A stretch of 11,999 nt of DNA from Actinomycetota bacterium (GTDB lineage Bacteria > Actinomycetota > Actinomycetes > Mycobacteriales > Micromonosporaceae). Under the pieces are notes generated by a model. That model saw nothing but the letters and a program-made list of their open reading frames with translations, was not told the DNA's origin and did no database searches. The translations under genes and the position numbers were made by a program. The number at the start of each line of letters is the position of its first letter. Positions within the stretch are counted from its first letter, which is position 1. The stretch is from positions 1-11,999 of the forward strand of contig VAXX01000402.1 of NCBI GenBank assembly GCA_005885115.1, read 5' to 3'. Shown piece by piece: positions 1-8,128 of the stretch.

Positions 1-166
1 CGATGCCGGCGAACACGATGATCGCGAGCATGGCGCTGCCGAAGATGGCGATGCTCAGCCGGCGCATCGGCAGGTCGGTCGTCTCCGGCTCGCCGGAGAG
101 CAGCGCCGACACCACGCGCCGGGTGACGAACCGGTAGGCACGCACCTGCTCGCGCCGAGTCTGCAT
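1..166 (-). CDS. eccB: T7SS core membrane protein EccB (5' end only)
   Basis: The first 55 codons of EccB, cut by the window edge. EccB is a single-pass membrane protein of the T7SS complex with a large extracytoplasmic domain. The translation starts MQTRREQVRAYRFVTRRVVS, the characteristic EccB N-terminus (QxRRDQVxAYRFxxRRxxxAL in the family). It continues with an acidic stretch (GEPETTDLP) and a basic flank (MRRL) before the start of a membrane segment, SIAIFGSAMLAIIVFAGI, at about residues 38-55. The ATG at 166-164 is chosen because the conserved motif begins immediately after it. It is divergent from eccE, with about 120 bases between the two starts, so the two operons may share a control region. 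Nothing can be said about the periplasmic domain, which lies outside the window. Confidence 0.93.
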   Translation of the reverse strand, partial: MQTRREQVRAYRFVTRRVVSALLSGEPETTDLPMRRLSIAIFGSAMLAIIVFAGI

Positions 167-217
167 GGACACCCTCCCCGATTTCCCCGCCCGTACGGGC
201 CAGCCGCGCGGCCGTGA

Positions 218-236
218 GCCCCTCTACCATAGGGGC
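218..236. promoter_or_regulatory. Small inverted repeat with a -10-like hexamer between eccB and eccE
   Basis: In the 119-base divergent gap, GCCCCT (218-223) and AGGGGC (231-236) form a perfect 6-bp inverted repeat around CTACCAT. The hexamer TACCAT (225-230) fits the loose actinobacterial -10 pattern TANNNT for the plus strand. No convincing -35 box lies 16-19 bases upstream. It could be an eccE promoter element or an operator shared with eccB. This is suggestive only. Confidence 0.3.
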
Positions 237-285
237 CGCCTGCCGGCCCCGGGTGCCGGCGTCGACGGGGAGGAGCCTCACGGGG

Positions 286-1485
286 ATGGCCAGCAGCCAC
301 GGGTCCTCGACGGCCGGTACAGCGGCCCAGTTCGGCACGCAGCGGCGGGCCGGGCGGCTCGGTCCGTTGCACATCGGGCACGTCGTCGTCATCGAAGTCG
401 TCGCGGTGGCGCTGCTCGGCGCGACCGCCGCCGACCACGGCCGGCCGGGGCTGTGGTCGGCGCTGACCGGGGCCGGATCCGCGCTGGTCCTGGTCGCCGC
501 GTTCGGCCGTACCCGGGGCCGGTGGTGGTACGAGGGGCGGGCGCTGCGGAGCCGGTGGCGCCGCCGGCGCCGGATCGTGGCCCGCGGCACCGGGCTGGCC
601 GTACTCGGTCCGGGGCTGGCCGTTCGCCAGGTGGTGGACCGGGGTACCCGGATCGGCGTCGGGCAGGACGAGGACGGGTGGTTCGCCGTCCTCGCCGTCG
701 GGCCCGGCTCCGGCGTCTGGGGCAACGGCAACGGCGGTCGCAGCGGCGGGATCCGGCTGGACCGGCTGGCCGCGGTGCTCACCGACGCCGCCGTACCGGT
801 GTCCTCGGTCTCCGTGGTCAGCCAGTGCGTACCGGCCCCGAACGCGGTCCTGGACCGGCAGTCGCGCGCCGCCCAGTCGTACCGGCAGCTCCTGCACAAC
901 GACCTGGTCCTGGCCGACCAGGCGGTCTGGGTGGCGGTCCGGCTGTCGGCGGCCGATGCCACCGACGCGGCGGCCAGCCGCGGCGGCGGGCTCGACGGGG
1001 TCGACCGGGCCATCGCGGCCGCCCTCGGTCGGGTCGGCAAGACGCTGGCCGCCGCCGACCTGTCCACGCGGGTCCTCGATCCCGGCGCGCTGACCGACGC
1101 CCTGGCCACTTCCAGCGGCCTGGCCGGCGGCGGGTCACCGCCCGGCGCGGAGGAATGGACCGCCTGGTACGCCGGCGGGATCGGCAACGTCGGTTTCTGG
1201 CTCACCCGCTGGCCGAAGGGGCCGGTGGCGGAGCTGTTCGGCGCCCTGACCCGGGTACCGGCGGCGCTGGTCAGCATGGCGGTCACCCTGTACCCGCCCA
1301 CAGCCGACGGGCAGCTTCGGGTCGCGTGCCTGGTCCGGGTCGCCGCCGAACCGGCGGTGCTGGCCAAGGCGGCCGGCGACGTCGTGGCCGCCGCCCGGCA
1401 GGTCGGGGCCCGGCTGCGCCGGTTGGACGGCGAGCACGGGCCGGCCACGTACGCGACGCTGCCGACCGCGGCGGGTACCCGATGA
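286..1485 (+). CDS. eccE: T7SS core membrane protein EccE
   Basis: A 399-aa protein matching the layout of EccE, the peripheral membrane subunit of the T7SS complex. Two hydrophobic segments lie near the N-terminus (about residues 29-48 and 54-74). They are followed by a WWYEG motif and a very basic stretch (RSRWRRRRR, about 88-96), then a long soluble cytoplasmic domain. Its position beside eccB and eccD supports the call, because EccE itself is poorly conserved in sequence. The ATG at 286 is preferred over the upstream ATG at 214. GGGGAGGAG at 267-275 sits about 10 bases ahead of it, and the extra upstream residues look like read-through of the intergenic region. The stop overlaps the next gene as ATGA (1482-1485), implying translational coupling. 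No break is seen in this gene. Confidence 0.87.
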   Translation: MASSHGSSTAGTAAQFGTQRRAGRLGPLHIGHVVVIEVVAVALLGATAADHGRPGLWSALTGAGSALVLVAAFGRTRGRWWYEGRALRSRWRRRRRIVARGTGLAVLGPGLAVRQVVDRGTRIGVGQDEDGWFAVLAVGPGSGVWGNGNGGRSGGIRLDRLAAVLTDAAVPVSSVSVVSQCVPAPNAVLDRQSRAAQSYRQLLHNDLVLADQAVWVAVRLSAADATDAAASRGGGLDGVDRAIAAALGRVGKTLAAADLSTRVLDPGALTDALATSSGLAGGGSPPGAEEWTAWYAGGIGNVGFWLTRWPKGPVAELFGALTRVPAALVSMAVTLYPPTADGQLRVACLVRVAAEPAVLAKAAGDVVAAARQVGARLRRLDGEHGPATYATLPTAAGTR

Positions 1486-2150
1486 GCCGCCCGTACCACC
1501 TGGCCGACCGGGCCGCGCTCGCCCAGGTCACGCTCCCGTCCGTACCGGCGGGCGTGGTCGTCGGGCGGGACCAGCGGCGCACCCCGACGGTACTGCGGCT
1601 CTTCCAACCCGAGCCGGTCCAGGCCGTCCTCGTCGGCCGCTGGTGGGCCGCGCGGATGCTGGTCTTCCGGGCGCTCGGGGTCGGTGCCCGGGTCGTTGTG
1701 CGTACCGCCTGGCCCGAGCAGTGGCAGGGGCTGGGTGAGGAGGCCACCAACCGCACCGACCGGCTGGCCGTCATCCCGGTCGGGTCGGTGGCGGCGGTAC
1801 CGGCCCGGATGGACGAACCGGCGTTGCACGTGGTGGACCTGGGTACCGAGGCCGGGCCGCAACGCGCCCACCTGGGCCCCTGGCAGGCTCAGCTCACCGT
1901 CCTGCCCGGCCTGGTCCCGGCCGGTCTGCCGGTCCTGGCCGGAGCCCAGGTGAGCGTGTTCCAGCGGGTATCGGCGCCCGAGGCCGGCCTGGCGGCCGAC
2001 GCGTTGGGCCTGAGCGCCGAGGTGGCCGGCCACCTGACGCTGACCCCCGACGACGGGCTGATCCTGTACGGCGACGGGACCGTCCGGTACGCCACCGTCG
2101 GGCCGACCGACATCGAGCGGCAACTGCTCGGCCCGCCCCAGGCCGGCTAG
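1482..2150 (+). CDS. Hypothetical T7SS-locus protein coupled to EccE
   Basis: A 222-aa soluble protein starting MSRPYHLADRAALAQVTLPS, with no signal peptide or membrane segment. I do not recognise a named family. It starts inside the eccE stop codon (ATGA overlap), so it is almost certainly co-translated with EccE and probably works at the cytoplasmic face of the same complex. Its outline is faintly like a degenerate P-loop domain. There is a strand-turn-helix VQAVLVGRWWAARMLVFRALG where a Walker A would sit but without GKS/T, then VVRT, then a hydrophobic strand ending in Asp (ALHVVDLG) where a Walker B would sit. The C-terminal part has PEAGLAADALGL followed by repeated short strands. If that reading is right it is a catalytically dead relative of the EccC ATPase modules, but this is inference. 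The reading frame is intact. The gene ends 40 bases before the convergent eccD stop. Confidence 0.82.
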   Translation: MSRPYHLADRAALAQVTLPSVPAGVVVGRDQRRTPTVLRLFQPEPVQAVLVGRWWAARMLVFRALGVGARVVVRTAWPEQWQGLGEEATNRTDRLAVIPVGSVAAVPARMDEPALHVVDLGTEAGPQRAHLGPWQAQLTVLPGLVPAGLPVLAGAQVSVFQRVSAPEAGLAADALGLSAEVAGHLTLTPDDGLILYGDGTVRYATVGPTDIERQLLGPPQAG

Positions 2151-2190
2151 GACGTCCCGGATGGCCAGCGCCTCACGGGTGGCTGGCGCG

Positions 2191-3449
2191 TCAGGGGTGG
2201 ATAGCGCGGATCCACTCGTACGCGCCGGACACCCACGCGGCCAGGGGTACCACGGCGACGATCAGCACGATCTCGCCGATGTCGAGCAGCCGGCCCCACA
2301 CCGGGGAGATCCGCCGGCCGGTGACGGCCAGCCCGTACACCAGGGCCACGATCGCGATCAGCAGCAGGATCGCGGGAATGACCGCCACCCGTACCACCGG
2401 GGTGGACGCGGCGGCGAACGCCGCGCTGGCCAGCGCCAGCCCCCCGGTGCCGGCGATCAGGAGGCTCAACCGCTGCCGGCGCCCGGACAGCGGCCGGGCC
2501 CGCAGCAGCAGCAGGAGCGCGAGGACCGTGCACAGCAGCAGCCCGGCCGGCCCGCCCCCGGTCGCCAGGGTCAGCTCGGCGCCGACCAGCACCAGGCAGA
2601 CCGTACCGATCAGGCCGGTCAGGATCTCCTCGGCGCGGTCGCTGCGGGCCAGGATCTGCAGCCCGTCCACCGTCTCCACGTCGGCCTTCAGCTCCTCGGG
2701 CCGGCTGGGTACCGACGGGATCGGCAGTCGGGCCAGCCGGTAGGCGAACATCGGCAGGGCCGGGAGCAGCCCGAACACGATGGCCGCGAGCACCGCGCCG
2801 GCGGCCGCCGCGGGTACCCCGAAAACCAGGCAGATCGACGCCCCCACCACCAGTGCCAGACCGGCGCCGCTGGCGCCGACGAACAGGCCGGTCGCCTCGC
2901 CCGTGGCGACGGTGGCGATCGCCGCGAACGCCACCAGGGCGGTCGCCCCGGTCAGCACGTGCGGCGCGGCCAGGCTGTGCCAGGTCCGGCCGCCGGCCAG
3001 CAGCATGAGGCCGCCGACCGTCGCGTAGGCCAGCGCGACCAGGCCGAGCAGGACGCTGGCGCGGCCGTCACCGAACGCGCGGGCCAGCACCGTGGCGGCC
3101 ACCACCAGGGCGAGCGCGGCGGTCAGGCCGACCACCCCCACGGTCAGCGCGGACGCGCCGGCGAAGAACATCGCCGCCGCGCCGCCCAGCAGCGCCAGGG
3201 TCGCGAAGGTCACCGCGAAGCGGCGGGTCGCGTCCGGCGCCCAGCGCCCGGTCCGGCGCTGGGTCGCGGTGGCGACCGCGTCGACCACGTCATCGAAGAT
3301 CAGTTCTTCGGCAGCTCCTCCCCGGCGTAGCGCAGCAGGGTGGGCAGCAGGGTGGCGAGCGGTACGTTCGCGGGCAGCGCCAGATCGACCCGGGTCGCCG
3401 GTGCGACGATCGTCACCCGGCTCAGTTCGGCGTTGACGGTGCTGGCCAA
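2191..3449 (-). pseudogene. eccD: T7SS channel protein EccD, with a frame break and deletion in its ubiquitin-like domain
   Basis: EccD forms the T7SS membrane pore: an N-terminal ubiquitin-like domain followed by 11 membrane helices. Both parts are here but in different frames. From TTG at 3449 (SD GGAGGA at 3457-3462, 7 bases upstream) the protein begins [20 protein letters not shown] and reaches YAGEELPKN. It then hits TGA at 3302-3300, giving only 49 residues. From about 3312 another frame gives AEELIFDDVVDAVAT, the family's usual entry into the membrane domain. It then shows 11 hydrophobic helices and a cytoplasmic loop (PSRPEELKADVETV), ending WIRAIHP at 2191. In intact EccD about 45-50 residues separate these two motifs, and they are absent here. 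The membrane part is well preserved, so the lesion is either recent or an assembly error. The call as EccD is secure; whether the gene is functional is not. Confidence 0.9.
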
Positions 3450-3549
3450 GAGTCTTCCTCCTCGGGCGCGGTACCTGTGCCGAGGGGAGAGTACCTACGA
3501 TGTCGGGTGCGCATGGTCCGCCCAGCCGATCGGGGAGGAACACGGGGAC
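3450..3549. promoter_or_regulatory. Divergent control region between eccD and eccC
   Basis: A 100-base gap from which eccD (leftward) and eccC (rightward) must both be transcribed. On the plus strand TACGAT (3496-3501) is a plausible -10 box for eccC, about 50 bases before its ATG, but no recognisable -35 lies at the right spacing. GGGGAGG (3532-3538) is the eccC ribosome binding site, 11 bases from the ATG. On the minus strand GGAGGA (3457-3462) serves the TTG start of eccD. Confidence 0.35.
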
Positions 3550-6500
3550 ATGAGTACCGTCGTATTCCGGAGGCCGCCGCGCCGCCGTGGACCATCCGTA
3601 CCCCGCGGTGAACTGCTGCTGGAGTCCCCGCCCGAGCTGCCCGAGCAGCTTCCCCGGGGGCTGGGCCCGCTGCTGATGATCCTGCCGATGCTCTGCGGCG
3701 TCGGCGCGATGGCCTTCCTGTACGCCGGCAAGGGTGGCGGCCCGGTGACCTGGGTCGCCGGTGGCCTGTTCGGCGTCTCCATGCTGGGCATGGCGGTCGG
3801 GACGATGGGCGCCGGGGGCGGGGAGAAGAAGGCCGAACTCGACGCCGACCGCCGCGACTACATGCGGCACCTGGCCCAGTCCCGCCGGCGGACCCGCCGG
3901 GCCGCCGCCCAGCAACGGGCCGCGCTGGCCTGGCGGCACCCGGAACCGGACACGCTGTGGTCGGTGGCCGCGTCCAGCCGGATGTGGGAGCGGCGGACCA
4001 CCGACGACGACTTCGCCGAGGTACGCGTCGCGATCGGCCCGCAGCGGCTGGCCATCTCGATCGTCACACCGGAGACCAAGCCGGTCGAGGACCTCGAACC
4101 GATGACCGCGATCGCGCTGCGCAGGTTCGTCCGCGCCCACTCGACCATCCCCGACCTGCCGATGGCGGTGTCGCTGCGCTCGTTCAGCCGGATCGCGCTG
4201 CGCGGGGACCGGGGTACCACGCTGGACCTGGTGCGTTCGATGCTCTGCCAGACGGCCAGCTTCCACGCGCCCGACGACATGATCATCGCGGTGGTCGCGG
4301 CCGAGGAGCGGCTGGCCGAGTGGGACTGGGTGAAGTGGCTGCCGCACGCCCAGTACGCCCGGCGTACCGACGGGGCGGGCGCGGTCCGGCTGGTCTTCGG
4401 TTCGATGGGTGAGCTGGAGGGGCTGCTCAGCGACGAGCTGGCGGCCCGGCCCCGGTTCAGCACCGAGGCCAAGCCGCTGACCACCGCCCCGCACGTGCTG
4501 GTCGTCCTGGACGGCGGGGAGGTACCGCCGACCAGCCAGCTACTCGGGGTCGGCCTGCTCGGCAGCACCGTGGTGGACCTGTCCGGCGCGGTACCCCGCG
4601 ACGCCGGGCGCTGGCTGCTGGCCCTGGAGGTCGACGCCACCACGATCCAGGCCAACCGGGGCAACGCGGTGACCCCGCTGGGCCGCCCGGACCGGATGAG
4701 CCTGCCGCAGGCCGAGGGGCTGGCCCGCCAGCTCGCCCCGTACCGGCTGTCCCAGCAGACCGTCGCCGAGGAGCCGATGGCGCGCAGCATGGAGCTGCCC
4801 GACCTGCTGGGCATCGGCGACGCGGCCGCGGTCGACACGTCAAGGAGGCGGCGCTGGAGGGCATGGGCCCGCACGGCCTGGTCGTCGGCGCCACCGGTTC
4901 GGGCAAGTCGGAGCTGCTGCGTACCCTCGTGGCGGCGCTGGCGGTCACGCACTCCTCCGAGGCGCTCAACTTCGTCCTGGTCGACTTCAAGGGCGGGGCC
5001 ACGTTCGCCTCGCTGGACGTGCTGCCGCATACCAGCGCCGTCATCACCAACCTGTCCGACGAGCTGCCGCTGGTGGACCGGATGCGCGACGCGGTGGCCG
5101 GGGAGATGGTGCGCCGGCAGGAACTGCTGCGCTCGGCCGGCAACTACGTCAGCCGGCACGAGTACGAGAAGGCCCGGCTGGCCGGGGAACCGCTGGAACC
5201 GTTGCCCAGCCTGCTGGTCATCGTCGACGAGTTCAGCGAGATGCTGGTCGAGAAGCCGGACTTCATCGACCTGTTCCTGCAGATCGGCCGGATCGGCCGG
5301 TCGATCGGGGTACACCTGCTGCTGGCCTCGCAGCGCCTGGAGGAGGGCAAGCTGCGCGGGCTGGACACCTACCTGTCGTACCGGATCGGGCTGCGGACCT
5401 TCTCGGCGGTGGAGAGCCGGATCGTGCTGGGCGTACCGGACGCGTACGAGCTGCCCCAGGCGCCCGGGCACGGATACCTCAAGAGCGGTACGGCGATGAT
5501 GCTGCGGTTCCGGGCGGCGTACGTGTCCGGCCCGTACCGGCCGCCGGGCCTGGCCCAGCGCGGCTCGGCGGTGGTACAGCGGCAGGTCGCCCCGTACACG
5601 GTCCGGCCGGTACCGCTGCCGGAACTGGCTCCTGAGCCGGTCGCCGAGCAGCCGGCGGTGGAGTCCGGCAAGCAGACCAGCATGCTCGATGTCATCGTCA
5701 ACCGGCTGCGCGGCCAGGGCCGCCCGGCCCACCAGGTGTGGCTGCCGCCGCTGGACGAGCCGCCCAGCCTGGACGAGCTGCTGCCGCCGCTGGCCGTGGA
5801 CGAGCGGCTGGGCCTGCACGCGGCCGGCCCGGGCCGGGGCCGGTTGAGCGCACCGGTCGGGATCGTGGACCGCCCGTTCGAGCAGCGCCGCGACCCGATG
5901 ATGGTGGAGCTGGACGGGGCCGGCGGCAACGTGGTCATCGTCGGCGGGTCGCAGTCGGGCAAGAGCAGCATGCTGCGCTCGCTGCTGTGCGGGCTGGCGC
6001 TGACCCACACGCCGGCCGAGGTGCAGTTCTTCTGCCTGGACTTCGGCGGTGGCGCGCTGCGGGCGCTGGAGGGCCTGCCGCACCTGTCCGGGGTCGCGGG
6101 ACGGCGCGACGCCGAGGCGGTACGCCGTACCGTCGCCGAGGTCGCCGCGCTGCTGGATGACCGGGAGGCCCGGTTCGCCGCGCTGGGCATCGACTCCATC
6201 GCCACGTACCGGCGCCGCCGGGCCACCGGCGAGATCACCGACGACCCGTTCGGCGACGTGTTCCTGGTCATCGACGGCTGGGGGGTACTCACCCACGACT
6301 ACGAGGAGCTGACCGATACCATCACGGGCCTGGCCAACCGGGGGCTGGGCTTCGGGATCCACGTGATCCTGACGGCGGTGCGCTGGGCCGAGATCCGGAT
6401 CAGCGTCCGGGACCTGCTCGGTACCCGGCTGGAGCTGCGCCTGGGTGAGCCGGCCGAGTCGGAGATCGACCGCCGGGCGGCGGCGAACGTCCCCGAGAAG

Positions 6501-7316
6501 ACGCCCGGTCGCGGCCTGACCAAGGACAAGCTGCACTTCCTGGCCGCACTGTCGCGAGTGGACGGTGGGCACGGGGTGGAGGACCTGTCCGAGGCGACCA
6601 CCGCGCTGGTGGCGCAGATCCGGCAGGCCTGGCCGTACCGGCCGGCGCCGAAGGTACGGCTGCTCCCGCGCCAGTTCTCGGTCACCGACCTGGCCCGCAT
6701 CGTCGACCCGGCCCGCCCCGGCATCGCGATCGGCGTCAACGAGACGCACCTGGCGCCGGTACACCTGGACCTGGCCGACGAGCCGCACCTGATCGCGTTG
6801 GGCGACGCGGGCAGCGGCAAGACGAACCTGTTGCGGCTGATCGCCCGTACCGTCGCCGGGCGGTACACCCCGGACCAGGCCCGCCTGGTCGTGGTGGACT
6901 ACCGGCGCAACCTGCTCGGTGCCGTGGAAGGCGAGCACGTGCTGGAGTTCGCGGCCAGCGCGCAGACGCTGACCGATACCATCGCCTCGGTACGCGGAGC
7001 GATGCTCAACCGGCTGCCCGGCCCGGACGTGACCCGCGAGCAACTGCGCAACCGCAGCTGGTGGCACGGCCCCGAGCTGTACGTCCTGGTCGACGACTAC
7101 GACCTGGTCGCCAACGTCGGCAACAACCCGCTCAGCGCGCTGCTGGACCTGCTTCCGCAGGCCCGCGACATCGGCCTGCACCTGATCGTGACCCGCCGCT
7201 GCGGCGGGGCCGCCCGGGGCAACCTGCGGCCCAGCGCCCAACCGCCCGGCCGCGGTCACCTGGTCCGGCGCGGCGACGGCACCCAGCTCATCCAGCTGGC
7301 CTGGACCGAACCCTGA
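3550..7316 (+). pseudogene. eccC: T7SS motor ATPase EccC, with a frame break before ATPase domain 1
   Basis: EccC is the FtsK/SpoIIIE-type motor that recognises Esx substrates and powers export. The ATG at 3550 opens [20 protein letters not shown], the standard EccC N-terminus. Two membrane helices follow (about residues 39-60 and 66-88), then the conserved N-domain ending [13 protein letters not shown] near 4839. There the frame breaks: read straight on, the protein becomes an arginine-rich out-of-frame tail that stops at 5499. The real sequence resumes in another frame at 4839 with [20 protein letters not shown] and runs through three P-loop domains to the TGA at 7314-7316. Families usually have about 25-30 residues between these motifs (a WRPR...LRVPIG type segment), and these are missing. 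The span of 3767 bases is not a multiple of three. A second, in-frame loss near 7217 is described with the ATPase segment. Upstream eccD is divergent; downstream lie the esx genes. Confidence 0.9.
4863..7316 (+). CDS. eccC: EccC ATPase segment: three P-loop domains (longest intact eccC reading frame)
   Basis: The open part of eccC, 817 aa from the ATG at 4863. Domain 1: Walker A GATGSGKS (residues 9-16), DFKGGATF (41-48), Walker B VIVDEF (119-124). Domain 2: Walker A-like GGSQSGKSS (361-369), DFGGG (393-397), Walker B FLVIDGWG (467-474), without the catalytic Glu, as is common in the later EccC domains. Domain 3: Walker A GDAGSGKT (647-654), [11 protein letters not shown] (677-687), Walker B VLVDDYD (741-747). 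The C-terminus reads [20 protein letters not shown]. In the family about 30 residues (an LYEP...SGSRDEG-type block) normally separate GGAAR from [12 protein letters not shown], so an in-frame block appears missing at residue 785/786 (near 7217). AAGGAGG at 4842-4848 lies 14 bases before the ATG, so independent translation is conceivable but unlikely to be the native start. Confidence 0.8.
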   Translation: MGPHGLVVGATGSGKSELLRTLVAALAVTHSSEALNFVLVDFKGGATFASLDVLPHTSAVITNLSDELPLVDRMRDAVAGEMVRRQELLRSAGNYVSRHEYEKARLAGEPLEPLPSLLVIVDEFSEMLVEKPDFIDLFLQIGRIGRSIGVHLLLASQRLEEGKLRGLDTYLSYRIGLRTFSAVESRIVLGVPDAYELPQAPGHGYLKSGTAMMLRFRAAYVSGPYRPPGLAQRGSAVVQRQVAPYTVRPVPLPELAPEPVAEQPAVESGKQTSMLDVIVNRLRGQGRPAHQVWLPPLDEPPSLDELLPPLAVDERLGLHAAGPGRGRLSAPVGIVDRPFEQRRDPMMVELDGAGGNVVIVGGSQSGKSSMLRSLLCGLALTHTPAEVQFFCLDFGGGALRALEGLPHLSGVAGRRDAEAVRRTVAEVAALLDDREARFAALGIDSIATYRRRRATGEITDDPFGDVFLVIDGWGVLTHDYEELTDTITGLANRGLGFGIHVILTAVRWAEIRISVRDLLGTRLELRLGEPAESEIDRRAAANVPEKTPGRGLTKDKLHFLAALSRVDGGHGVEDLSEATTALVAQIRQAWPYRPAPKVRLLPRQFSVTDLARIVDPARPGIAIGVNETHLAPVHLDLADEPHLIALGDAGSGKTNLLRLIARTVAGRYTPDQARLVVVDYRRNLLGAVEGEHVLEFAASAQTLTDTIASVRGAMLNRLPGPDVTREQLRNRSWWHGPELYVLVDDYDLVANVGNNPLSALLDLLPQARDIGLHLIVTRRCGGAARGNLRPSAQPPGRGHLVRRGDGTQLIQLAWTEP

Positions 7317-7386
7317 CCGCTGCGGTGACCGGGCCGGGACCGACCCTGGAACTCCGCTGGGACGGCGGTTTCGGGGCTGCGCGCAA

Positions 7387-7497
7387 ATGCCGGCATCGTC
7401 TACGGTAGCGATGACGTACGACCGGGGTCGGGGGCCCATGCCTAGCCGCGGTGAATGTCAGACGGTCCGCAATACAAACATTCGAAGGGTGACGGGC
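7387..7497 (+). promoter_or_regulatory. Probable promoter and leader of the esx pair
   Basis: The 181-base gap after eccC (7317-7497) holds the likely esx promoter. A perfect 10-bp palindrome ATGCCGGCAT (7387-7396) is followed closely by TACGGT (7401-7406), a TANNNT -10-like hexamer. No clear -35 is seen. The leader from about 7450 to 7485 is visibly more A/T-rich than its surroundings (AATACAAACATTCGAA). GAAGGGTG (7484-7491) is the ribosome binding site 6 bases before the ATG. A dedicated promoter would let the abundant substrates be made in excess over EccC. Confidence 0.38.
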
Positions 7498-7809
7498 ATG
7501 AGCGGAATCGAGGTCAATGCCGCGACTCTGCACGGCGCGGCAAACGACGTGCGGGCAACCCGCGCGGAGGTCGACGGTGAACTCAAGACGTTGCTTGGGG
7601 TCGTCCAGGACCTTGGCGCCGCGTGGCAGGGTGACGCGTCGACCGGGTTCCAGAACCTGATGGGGCGGTGGCACCAGGACGCGACCAAGCTGCTGCACGC
7701 GATGGACGAGATCGCCGACCTGCTGGACAAGTCGGGGACCGTGCACACGAGCAACGACCAGCAGCAGCAGGACGCGTTGAACCGAATCCACCAAGCGCTG
7801 AACCCGTGA
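7498..7809 (+). CDS. WXG100 family Esx protein (first of the pair)
   Basis: A 103-aa WXG100 protein, a probable T7SS substrate. It is helical throughout with the WxG turn WQG at residues 43-45 between two amphipathic helices, and it has no signal peptide or membrane segment. The ATG at 7498 is favoured over GTG 7489 because GAAGGGTG (7484-7491) is well spaced from it and MSGIEVNAATLHGAANDVRA is a normal WXG100 opening. The C-terminal tail is polar and Gln-rich (SNDQQQQDALNRIHQALNP) and lacks the YxxxD/E export motif. This suggests it is the partner that is carried out by the downstream protein in a heterodimer. It is 22 bases upstream of the second esx gene and 181 bases downstream of eccC. 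Confidence 0.93.
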   Translation: MSGIEVNAATLHGAANDVRATRAEVDGELKTLLGVVQDLGAAWQGDASTGFQNLMGRWHQDATKLLHAMDEIADLLDKSGTVHTSNDQQQQDALNRIHQALNP

Positions 7810-7831
7810 CGGTCGGGGAGGACCAGAAGCG

Positions 7832-8113
7832 ATGACCATCAAAGTCAACTACGCGGCGCTCGAGCAGGCGCACACCCAGATGCAGACCACCTCGCGGCGG
7901 CTGGACGAGAAGCTGGACACGCTGCGGTCGGCGCTGCAGCGCCTGGACTGGGCCGGTAACGACGCGGCGGCCTACCAGGCGCAGCAGGCGGCCTGGGACT
8001 CGGCGGTCAAGGACATCAACGCGATCCTCAACGAGATCGGGGTCGCGGTCGGGATCGCCAAGGAGAACTACCTGAGCACCGAGATGAGCAACGCCAAGGC
8101 GTGGGGCGGCTGA
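7832..8113 (+). CDS. WXG100 family Esx protein (second of the pair, with YxxxE signal)
   Basis: A 93-aa WXG100 protein with the WxG turn WAG at residues 40-42 and a helix-turn-helix pattern of Gln/Ala-rich heptads. A C-terminal YLSTE (Tyr80-Glu84) fits the general T7SS export signal YxxxD/E. Such a motif is read by the EccC ATPase domains on one member of an Esx heterodimer, so this gene probably encodes the signal-bearing partner of the upstream protein. The ATG at 7832 follows GGGGAGGA (7815-7822) at suitable distance. A Trp (W91) near the extreme C-terminus is a little unusual. A strong hairpin begins 15 bases after the stop, so transcription of the eccC-esx unit ends here. Confidence 0.94.
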   Translation: MTIKVNYAALEQAHTQMQTTSRRLDEKLDTLRSALQRLDWAGNDAAAYQAQQAAWDSAVKDINAILNEIGVAVGIAKENYLSTEMSNAKAWGG

Positions 8114-8128
8114 TCCTCCGCCCGGACA

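Noticed and set aside
165..1481. Plus-strand open frame upstream of and continuous with the 222-aa protein
   Set aside because: It overlaps eccE in another frame and is Arg/Gly/Ala-rich without domains; the protein-like part begins only at ATG 1482.
2163..2198. Imperfect tandem repeat of an 18-base unit (14 of 18 positions matching) between the hypothetical gene and eccD
   Set aside because: Only two copies, overlapping the eccD stop; also read as a possible weak hairpin, but neither reading is strong enough to call a repeat element or terminator.
4820..4870. Programmed ribosomal frameshifting in eccC
   Set aside because: No slippery heptamer is evident, and conserved residues are missing at the junction, which a shift of one or two bases would not restore.
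3858..7439. A 1193-codon open frame on the minus strand opposite eccC
   Set aside because: Its translation is Arg/Gln/Pro/Gly-rich with no recognisable domain, and it lies antisense to clearly conserved EccC sequence; long open antisense frames are expected at this G+C content.
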